A stretch of 21,171 nt of DNA from a virus, in IMG/VR virus record IMGVR_UViG_3300035703_000445, positions 1 through 21,171 of that record. The stretch is one strand, 5' to 3'. The notes below the pieces were generated by a model that saw nothing but the letters and a program-made list of their open reading frames with translations, did no database searches and was not told the DNA's origin. The position numbers and the translations under genes are program-made. Below, piece after piece: positions 1-4,023 of this stretch (position 1 is its first letter; the number at the start of each line of letters is the position of its first letter).

Positions 1-36
1 AGATACAAGCACTGATGAGAAGAATGAATTAAAAAC

Positions 37-212
37 TCATTCGTGATTAGATAAGATTCGTATAGAAACTTATTCTTAAGAATCACTGATGATAAAGAAC
101 TCAAAAGTTCATTCGTGATTAGATAAGATTCGTATAGAAAGATAATACTGCGACACCATTGTGAGATTATAATCACAAAGTCATTCGTGATTAGATAAGA
201 TTCGTATAGAGA
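37..212. repeat. Three 32-bp direct repeats at exact 72-bp period
   Basis: Copies lie at 37-68, 109-140 and 181-212. Each begins TCATTCGTGATTAG and ends ATTCGTATAGAAA. Copies 1 and 2 are identical over 32 bp, and copy 3 differs only at its next-to-last base. The two spacers (69-108 and 141-180) are exactly 40 bp and differ from each other, though both end in similar CAAA(A)G tails. The repeat has no obvious internal hairpin, but each spacer or flank contains a short inverted repeat: TTCTTAAGAA at 73-82, TTGTGA/TCACAA at 159-164/173-178 and GAGATTC/GAATCTC at 209-215/226-232. The geometry resembles a small CRISPR array or a set of iterons. No cas gene is in the window, so this is called only as a repeat array. 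Confidence 0.9.
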
Positions 213-252
213 TTCGAAGTTATCAGAATCTCAAAGCAATCATAAGAAGAGA

Positions 253-284
253 AAATTCGTTTATAATTCAAGTTCGTTATGGGG
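253..284. repeat. Decayed fourth copy of the 72-bp-period repeat
   Basis: This block starts exactly 72 bp after the third copy. It keeps both core hexamers of the repeat in register: ATTCGT at 255-260 and GTTCGT at 272-277. By hand alignment it matches the consensus at 16 of 32 positions. It is too diverged to be certain, but the conserved phase supports common origin and would be the degenerate end of the array. Confidence 0.45.
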
Positions 285-360
285 CAGATACTTGACGGGC
301 ACTGCAAGGTCTGATAGAATTGACCAGTAGAGTTTATTCGTTCTTTCGGTTCTTTAACTT

Positions 361-528
361 ATGGCAATTTCTTCTCCCAAGGCACAAAAGAATAAGTATC
401 GTATCACTCTTGAATTAAACGTGAATGAAGATTTTAATCCTCATCAGATTCAGTGGAAGAAACTGTTCGGGTTAGACAGTAAAGAATCAGTGAAGAGTTA
501 TGTAGAAGATCTCAATGCTCCTTGGTGA
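361..528 (+). CDS. Small conserved cyanophage protein (55 aa)
   Basis: The frame runs from ATG 361 to TGA 526-528 and encodes 55 residues beginning MAISSPKAQKNKYRITLELN and ending in EDLNAPW. The first part is basic (Lys, Arg) and could form a short beta strand (YRITLELNV, about residues 13-21). The second half is mixed and likely helical (IQWKKLFGL, SVKSYVEDL). There is no signal peptide or membrane segment. No clear ribosome binding site precedes the ATG; the leader is pyrimidine-rich. I recall similar small proteins next to baseplate genes in T4-like cyanophages, but no function is known to me. It stands alone between the repeat array and the hairpin-rich region. Confidence 0.75.
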   Translation: MAISSPKAQKNKYRITLELNVNEDFNPHQIQWKKLFGLDSKESVKSYVEDLNAPW

Positions 529-531
529 TTC

Positions 532-564
532 ATAATACAATGCAACTTTCCTTCGTTGTATTAT
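532..564. repeat. Inverted repeat just after the 55-aa gene
   Basis: ATAATACAA (532-540) pairs perfectly with TTGTATTAT (556-564) around a 15-nt loop. It begins four bases after the stop codon, as a transcription terminator would, but no T-run follows. A 3'-end stabilising hairpin is as likely as a terminator. Confidence 0.6.
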
Positions 565-579
565 ACTCTCGTGGGGTAA

Positions 580-603
580 GAAACATCGTCTGATAGATGT
601 TTC
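580..603. repeat. Inverted repeat, 8-bp stem
   Basis: GAAACATC (580-587) pairs perfectly with GATGTTTC (596-603) around an 8-nt loop. No T-run follows directly. Confidence 0.6.
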
Positions 604-653
604 GTTGATTATTATTACTTTGTCTGATTGTTTTTATCTTTCTGAGCAACTTA

Positions 654-708
654 ATTCTTTATACTTATTACTATTCGTCGTTAATTGGCGGCAGTTCGTA
701 TAAAGAAT
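654..708. repeat. Inverted repeat, 11-bp perfect stem
   Basis: ATTCTTTATAC (654-664) is the exact reverse complement of GTATAAAGAAT (698-708), with a 33-nt loop. It is the first of four nearly adjacent inverted repeats. Confidence 0.7.
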
Positions 709-710
709 AG

Positions 711-764
711 GCAGTTCTTATTAAATAGTGATGGTTTTTGCTGTTAATAAGTAATAAGAACTGC
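711..764. repeat. Inverted repeat, 13-bp perfect stem
   Basis: GCAGTTCTTATTA (711-723) is the exact reverse complement of TAATAAGAACTGC (752-764), with a 28-nt loop. An alternative inner stem exists: CTTATTAA (717-724) with TTAATAAG (744-751). Two mutually exclusive foldings are therefore possible. This is the strongest inverted repeat in the region. Confidence 0.75.
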
Positions 765-815
765 GTTGTTTTATAAGAATAGCACAGTAATTTGGGGGCA
801 GTTAGTATAAACAAC
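765..815. repeat. Inverted repeat, 10-bp stem with one bulge
   Basis: GTTGTTTTATA (765-775) pairs with TATAAACAAC (806-815) if one T is bulged out; the loop is 30 nt. It starts at the base after the 13-bp inverted repeat ends. Confidence 0.55.
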
Positions 816-838
816 ACGAATAAGTATTAGTTATTCGT
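816..838. repeat. Inverted repeat, 8-bp stem and 7-nt loop
   Basis: ACGAATAA (816-823) pairs perfectly with TTATTCGT (831-838). The short loop makes this the most hairpin-like of the chain. It abuts the previous inverted repeat. Confidence 0.6.
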
Positions 839-896
839 TGTCAGTTGTTTATTCGTTATAGCAGTTATTTTATGTTATTTCTTATTGTTTATATCT

Positions 897-922
897 GGCG
901 TTGCCCCGTATATAAAAACGCC
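897..922. repeat. GC-rich inverted repeat around a TATA-like box
   Basis: GGCGTT (897-902) pairs with AACGCC (917-922). The loop contains most of the sequence TATATAAAAA, which includes an imperfect late-promoter-like box. No T-run follows, so a terminator is not supported. Confidence 0.45.
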
Positions 923-998
923 CCACTACCCTAACCTACACTGTATGTCTTTTTCGACCTATCTGTCACTCTCATAAAAAAAATTTTTCCAGAAAAAA

Positions 999-1136
999 AT
1001 GGCACCAAAAAGAAAAGCAAATTGTCACGGATGGGGAATCTTCGGAGGTAAGCATAAAAAGAAAAAAAATTGCGCGACTGGTATTTTCAGAACTCCTGCA
1101 CAAAAAAGAGCATCTTCAAAAAGAAAGAAGAGATGA
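999..1136 (+). CDS. Very basic 45-aa protein
   Basis: ATG 999 to TGA 1134-1136 encodes MAPKRKANCHGWGIFGGKHK and a further 25 residues ending in SSKRKKR. About two fifths of the residues are Lys or Arg, so nucleic acid binding or packaging with DNA is plausible. Two Cys and two His (C9, H10, H19, C25) could hold a metal, but the spacing matches no zinc motif I know. A purine-rich stretch precedes the ATG but there is no clear Shine-Dalgarno sequence. The stop codon overlaps the start of the next gene as ATGA, suggesting coupled translation. I do not recognise the protein; its existence rests on start, overlap and composition. Confidence 0.6.
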   Translation: MAPKRKANCHGWGIFGGKHKKKKNCATGIFRTPAQKRASSKRKKR

Positions 1137-1276
1137 AAAAATCAGCGCCATATTGGAATTTTTGGAGAGTGATACTTGCAGGATGGATAATTAAATATCC
1201 AAAAACTGTAAGTAAAATTATATTCATACCTCTTGGTATTTTGATTAGTCTGATATATAATGCAATAGTAAAATAA
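1133..1276 (+). CDS. Small membrane protein (47 aa)
   Basis: The ATG at 1133 overlaps the preceding TGA and follows the purine-rich site AGAAAGAAG. The same frame opens upstream from a TTG at 1070, but that start would bury most of the preceding gene, so 1133 is chosen. The product begins MKKSAPYWNFWRVILAG and has a hydrophobic segment at about residues 29-46 (IIFIPLGILISLIY) that should span a membrane once. The N-terminal part is basic and aromatic. No function can be assigned. Small one-helix proteins are common phage accessory products that act on the host envelope, but nothing specific shows that here. Confidence 0.6.
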   Translation: MKKSAPYWNFWRVILAGWIIKYPKTVSKIIFIPLGILISLIYNAIVK

Positions 1277-1310
1277 CTTTACTATAAAAAAATTTCGCAA
1301 AAAATTTTTT

Positions 1311-1508
1311 ATGCAAACAGAAAAAATATATCACATCTATGCAAAAGACAAGTGTTTATTTCATTCTATCAAAGAGGATGAATTTGAAACAACTTGGAGC
1401 ACCATTAACAACATGGTAGGAATTATGAAAACTGACTATGTTATAGAAGATCTATCTTATGAAGAATTGATTTTTCAGAAAGAAATGAGTTTAAACTCTT
1501 CACATTGA
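1311..1508 (+). CDS. Small conserved cyanophage protein (65 aa)
   Basis: The protein begins MQTEKIYHIYAKDKCLFHSI and has the central segment TTWSTINNMVGIMKTDY. I recall this pattern (YHIYAKDxCLFH, then TTWxTINNMVG) in small proteins of T4-like cyanophages, usually in the baseplate region; its function is not known to me. It is acidic overall in the second half and has no signal peptide or membrane span. The ATG follows directly after an A/T-rich stretch with no Shine-Dalgarno site. It may be a small beta-alpha fold with the beta strand at residues 5-18. Confidence 0.8.
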   Translation: MQTEKIYHIYAKDKCLFHSIKEDEFETTWSTINNMVGIMKTDYVIEDLSYEELIFQKEMSLNSSH

Positions 1509-1557
1509 CAACTGCATATATAGACTGTTAAAATTGAACTGAAGGTTTTATTTTTTT

Positions 1558-2325
1558 ATGGCAAAAGGATTTACTGTTAAAGCAGCAGCACCAAAACCCG
1601 CATCTCAAGAATGGGATTATGACGATATCAAACAAAGAATGCGAGGAAAATCAATTGTTTTTTGTTTGCCTGGTCGAGGATGCTCTTATATTTTTCTGAA
1701 AGCATTTGTGCAACTTTGTTTTGATATCGTACAAAATGGAATGAGTATTCAGATTTCTCAAGATTATTCATCAATGGTTAATTTTGCAAGATGCAAATGT
1801 CTTGGAGCAAATGTTCTAAGAGGACCAAAGCAAGTTCCTTGGGATGGAAAACTTGAATATGATTATCAACTTTGGATTGACTCGGATATTGTCTTTGATT
1901 CTAACAAATTCTGGCAACTCTGTGATTTGGCTCTTTCTTCTGAAGGAGAAGAGCGCGAAGTGGTTGCTGGATGGTATGCAACTGAAGATGGTCGCACAAC
2001 TTCTGTCGCACATTGGTTAGAAGAAGAAGACTTCCGCAAAAATGGGGGAGTTATGAATCATGAAACCGTAGAGTCTATCTCAAAACGGAAAAAACCATTC
2101 ACTGTTGATTACACTGGATTTGGTTGGGTTCTGATTAAAAAGGGAGTCTTCGAAAATCTTGAGTATCCTTGGTTTGCTCCCAAGATGCAACAATTTGAGT
2201 CTGGTGAAGTTCAAGACATGTGTGGTGAAGATGTTTCATTCTGTCTTGATGCTAAAGAGGCAGGTTTTGAAATCTGGTGCGACCCTCGTATTAGAGTTGG
2301 ACATGAGAAAACTCGTATTATCTGA
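1558..2325 (+). CDS. Putative GT-A-fold glycosyltransferase
   Basis: This 255-aa protein looks like a compact GT-A glycosyltransferase, which would transfer a sugar from a nucleotide-sugar donor in the host cytoplasm. After a short N-terminal tail, residues 30-53 (GKSIVFCLPGRGCSYIFLKA) resemble the first strand and substrate-binding turn. WIDSDIVF carries a DxD metal-binding motif at D108-S109-D110. The C-terminal part has GEDVSFC (223-229) and GHEKT (H249 at 249), which fits the late acidic and His metal ligands of the fold. The length suits a minimal single-domain enzyme. No membrane segment is seen. A GAAGG site lies upstream of the ATG. Its stop overlaps the next start (TGATG). Similar proteins are encoded by other cyanophages; the target (virion protein, DNA base or host glycan) is unknown. 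Confidence 0.75.
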   Translation: MAKGFTVKAAAPKPASQEWDYDDIKQRMRGKSIVFCLPGRGCSYIFLKAFVQLCFDIVQNGMSIQISQDYSSMVNFARCKCLGANVLRGPKQVPWDGKLEYDYQLWIDSDIVFDSNKFWQLCDLALSSEGEEREVVAGWYATEDGRTTSVAHWLEEEDFRKNGGVMNHETVESISKRKKPFTVDYTGFGWVLIKKGVFENLEYPWFAPKMQQFESGEVQDMCGEDVSFCLDAKEAGFEIWCDPRIRVGHEKTRII

Positions 2326-2477
2326 TGAATAAACTTTATAATATTTTATATAAAGGGCGTAAAATTTATGCAAACCTCACTATGGAAGACTGTAGTGAGA
2401 TACTACAAGATCTCTCAGAATCCTTTTTCTCGGGGGAACTAATTGATCCAGAACTTATAGAATTGGAGGAAATTTAA
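2325..2477 (+). CDS. Small acidic conserved cyanophage protein (50 aa)
   Basis: The ATG at 2325 shares its A with the stop of the glycosyltransferase-like gene, so translation is probably coupled. The 50-residue product begins MNKLYNILYKGRKIYANLTM and continues EDCSEILQDLSESFF, ending in an acidic helix-like tail (DPELIELEEI). I recall this signature (LYxxxYKGRKIYxNLTMEDCxxIL) from many T4-like cyanophages, where it is of unknown function. No signal peptide or membrane span is visible. Too short for ordinary gene calling, but the junctions on both sides and the family resemblance support it. Confidence 0.8.
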   Translation: MNKLYNILYKGRKIYANLTMEDCSEILQDLSESFFSGELIDPELIELEEI

Positions 2478-2478
2478 A

Positions 2479-2610
2479 ATGGCAATGAACAAAAAAGATT
2501 TTGAATCCGGAGCACCTAAGAAAACACGTCAAGGACGTTCTGCTCGTACATTACTTAGTGCAACTTCTCGTAATGGACGTAAGAAAAAGTATAGAGGACA
2601 AGGTAAATAA
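2479..2610 (+). CDS. Small basic conserved cyanophage protein (43 aa)
   Basis: The ATG at 2479 lies one base after the preceding stop, and a strong Shine-Dalgarno-like GGAGGA sits about 10 bases upstream inside the end of that gene. The product begins MAMNKKDFESGAPKKTRQGR and ends RNGRKKKYRGQGK; it is rich in Lys, Arg and Gly and probably disordered. I recall the same MNKKDFE...PKKTRQG...KKYRGQGK pattern in other cyanophages, with no known function. RNA or DNA binding is an inference from charge. The gene is directly followed by a strong terminator, so it ends a transcription unit. Confidence 0.8.
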   Translation: MAMNKKDFESGAPKKTRQGRSARTLLSATSRNGRKKKYRGQGK

Positions 2611-2618
2611 TATAGATA
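2602..2618 (+). promoter_or_regulatory. Possible late-promoter-like boxes before the 225-aa gene
   Basis: GGTAAATA (2602-2609) overlaps the TAA stop of the upstream gene and TATAGATA (2611-2618) follows; each is one base off the T4-type late box (TATAAATA, first base free). A start a few bases further on would put the terminator-like hairpin at or near the 5' end of the message for the gene at 2656. This is weak support from matching alone. Confidence 0.3.
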
Positions 2619-2645
2619 AAGCAGAGAACAATCTCTGCTTTTTTT
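2618..2645 (+). terminator. Strong intrinsic terminator
   Basis: AAAGCAGAGA (2618-2627) pairs perfectly with TCTCTGCTTT (2632-2641) around the 4-nt loop ACAA, and T residues continue to 2645. This is a classic Rho-independent terminator eight bases after the stop of the 43-aa gene. The next start codon lies only 10 bases beyond it. Confidence 0.9.
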
Positions 2646-2655
2646 ATTATCTAAT

Positions 2656-3333
2656 ATGGCATATTTAAATCACAATCTTCCAACGATTACTTGTTATATC
2701 CGCAATGAATTTCTTTATAATCATAAAAAAGGTCATGGTGAAGTAACTTTATGTGATGTACATTCTGTAGCATCCTTAGAGAAACATGTGCCACTTTTTG
2801 AGGCATTTTTAGAGAACGGAGTCAATTGGACTCGAAGGCCAATTCATGCATTTTGTTGGAAACAAGATGCACCAGTTCCCAAATTAGAAGAATGTATGTG
2901 GTGGGATTGTTTTTCTCCTTATATTGATGCTCAAGTGCGTTCAAGATTAGCAGGATTACGTGCTGAATTAATTAATTATAGAGGAGAAAAGAATGAAGGA
3001 ACCTACCTATTCACTCTTGATTGGTCGTGGGAGTCGAAATCAACATTAAATACTAACTTTAGTGAGACTCCAGAACACAAATGTGCTCACTTTTTTAAAA
3101 TGGATAATGGAAATTTCTATGCATATCCAAATAATAAGATATTATGGTATGATGATGCATGGATAAAGAATAGAATTACCAAAAATCCAGGATATGAAAT
3201 TGATTTAACCGAATATTCAGTCGAAAATCGTCGTAAAATCGAAACTTCAGATGATTTTATGTACGAAATTACAGAAATTCGGGATAGCAACCCCGTAAAA
3301 AGTTCTGATCTAAAAAATCAGGAGCAAAAATGA
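2656..3333 (+). CDS. Conserved cyanophage protein of unknown function (225 aa)
   Basis: The 225-residue product begins MAYLNHNLPTITCYIRNEFL. It is rich in aromatic residues and has conspicuous Trp and Cys clusters: NWTRRPIHAFCWKQDA near residues 56-71 and CMWWDCFSPYIDAQVRSRLAG near 80-100. A second beta-rich part contains LFTLDWSWES. The C-terminal 40 residues are charged and probably flexible. I recall similar proteins in T4-like cyanophages near gp25 but no domain name or activity. No signal peptide or membrane helix is visible. It does not resemble T4 gp53. The leader is only 10 bases after the terminator. The stop overlaps the next gene's start as ATGA. Confidence 0.85.
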   Translation: MAYLNHNLPTITCYIRNEFLYNHKKGHGEVTLCDVHSVASLEKHVPLFEAFLENGVNWTRRPIHAFCWKQDAPVPKLEECMWWDCFSPYIDAQVRSRLAGLRAELINYRGEKNEGTYLFTLDWSWESKSTLNTNFSETPEHKCAHFFKMDNGNFYAYPNNKILWYDDAWIKNRITKNPGYEIDLTEYSVENRRKIETSDDFMYEITEIRDSNPVKSSDLKNQEQK

Positions 3334-3593
3334 CTAAAAAAATCGATAAAAATCAAGAATTTATGACAAATGAGTGGGGAACAAAATATTTGTCAAGTGA
3401 ATATGGTTGGGATAATGAAATTTTTCAAATTTCATCCAAAAAAATTCTATGTGAAGTTGAAAATGATGATGCAGTTATTAAGAAACACAACTTTAAACAT
3501 CAAAATGATATTCATTCAAAAATTAGAAATGATAATGACTATGATGATTGGGATTATGGCACTGAACCAATATATAATATCCAAAATTCCTGA
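3330..3593 (+). CDS. Acidic protein of unknown function (87 aa)
   Basis: The start is chosen because the ATG at 3330 overlaps the preceding TGA and an AGGAG site lies five bases upstream. The product begins MTKKIDKNQEFMTNEWGTKY and is strongly acidic toward the end (NDNDYDDWDYGTEPIY). It has no membrane segment, signal peptide or motif I recognise. A second open frame (3370-3600) overlaps almost completely. That frame is rich in Met and Ile and lacks a ribosome binding site, so it is taken as a shadow. The gene's stop codon overlaps the late-promoter-like box that precedes gp25. Confidence 0.7.
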   Translation: MTKKIDKNQEFMTNEWGTKYLSSEYGWDNEIFQISSKKILCEVENDDAVIKKHNFKHQNDIHSKIRNDNDYDDWDYGTEPIYNIQNS

Positions 3594-3599
3594 TAAATA
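3592..3599 (+). promoter_or_regulatory. T4-type late promoter box before gp25
   Basis: GATAAATA matches the T4-like late box (TATAAATA, first base variable) and lies 22 bases before the gp25 start, leaving room for a short leader. It overlaps the TGA of the upstream gene. T4 late promoters need no -35 element, so the box alone is the expected signal. It would drive the baseplate operon. Confidence 0.65.
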
Positions 3600-3621
3600 A
3601 TACTAAAGTCATTATTTTTAA

Positions 3622-4023
3622 ATGCCAATAGAACGAGTAAGTAAAAGTTTTAAAGACATAAGTATGTCTTTTCAGATTAATCCACTTAATTCTGATATTA
3701 TTGCATTGAAAAATGAAAACGCAATTGCTCGTTCTATTCGTAATATTGTATTTACGATGCAAGGCGAAAAATTTTTTGATAATATATTTGGTTCCGGAGT
3801 AAAAAAACTACTTTTTGATAATATTGATGAAATTACAGCATCATCGATAAAAGATGAAATAGAAAATTCTATTATCAACTATGAACCTAGAGTTGAATTA
3901 ATTGATGTTATATCTTCTCCAGACTATGACAATAATGGAATTGATATTACAATTATATACAGAATTATTGGTGCAGATGTTCAACCCCAACAATTAGAAT
4001 TCGTACTGTTGCCGAATAGATAA
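3622..4023 (+). CDS. 25: Baseplate wedge subunit gp25
   Basis: This 133-aa protein belongs to the gp25/gpW baseplate family. In T4, gp25 joins gp6 and gp53 in the inner baseplate wedge and shapes the start of the sheath; related proteins occur in contractile injection systems. Family signs are QGEKFF (QGE at 47-49) followed by FGSG (56-59) and a leucine-rich helix, then EPRVEL (88-93) leading into two beta strands (DVISS, GIDITIIYRI). The length matches T4 gp25 (132 aa). The stop TAA is immediately followed by the ATG of gp6, so the two are probably translated together. A late-type promoter box lies upstream. Confidence 0.95.
   Translation: MPIERVSKSFKDISMSFQINPLNSDIIALKNENAIARSIRNIVFTMQGEKFFDNIFGSGVKKLLFDNIDEITASSIKDEIENSIINYEPRVELIDVISSPDYDNNGIDITIIYRIIGADVQPQQLEFVLLPNR

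Larger units (their letters stand above)
1..360. other. Non-coding leader region with repeat array
   Basis: No plus-strand gene is visible before the ATG at 361. The left two thirds are the 72-bp-period repeat array described separately. The rest holds a small imperfect hairpin (285-313) and a TATAAT hexamer at 262-267 without a convincing -35 partner. A minus-strand frame stays open from 230 to the left edge but has no ATG and is judged an effect of the repeats. No tRNA cloverleaf was found by eye. Confidence 0.6.
529..998. other. 470-bp intergenic region rich in inverted repeats
   Basis: No reading frame of useful length is seen. The region holds seven inverted repeats, listed separately, and those from 654 to 838 are almost back to back. 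A degenerate motif GGCAGTT followed by an AT-rich TATAAA-like stretch recurs at 690, 710 and 798, with a weaker copy at 860. Near the right end there is a C-rich stretch (919-942) and two imperfect late-promoter-like boxes (911-918 and 973-980) ahead of the gene at 999. This could be a regulatory or structured RNA region, or a replication-related site. The sequence alone does not decide. Confidence 0.7.

Noticed and set aside
10-95. CTGATGA (12-18 and 86-92), the core of hammerhead ribozymes
   Set aside because: No closing stem II followed by GAAA and no partner strands for stems I and III are present; the heptamer alone is likely chance.
37-212. Firm CRISPR call for the repeat array
   Set aside because: Only three good repeats, no palindromic repeat, partly similar spacer ends and no cas gene in the window. 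Kept as a repeat with CRISPR as one hypothesis.
1-230. Minus-strand open frame through the repeat array, reading LYESYLITN three times at a 24-codon period
   Set aside because: The 72-bp period is a multiple of three, so one open repeat keeps the frame open. There is no ATG in it, a stop lies at 231-233, all neighbours are on the + strand, and repeat identity is at DNA level rather than only at codon level.
1070-1136. Longer form of the 47-aa membrane protein starting at TTG 1070
   Set aside because: It would overlap almost half of the basic 45-aa gene; the ATG at 1133 with ATGA overlap and purine-rich site is better.
1286-1310. A/T-only inverted repeat with T-run directly before the ATG at 1311
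   Set aside because: AAAAAATTT and AAATTTTTT can pair, but a stem of only A-T pairs is weak and common by chance in this composition.
1816-2013. Minus-strand 65-aa frame inside the glycosyltransferase-like gene
   Set aside because: Antisense shadow of a gene with recognisable motifs on the + strand.
3370-3600. 76-aa frame overlapping the 87-aa gene
   Set aside because: Met/Ile-rich shadow frame without ribosome binding site; the other frame has AGGAG and an ATGA junction.
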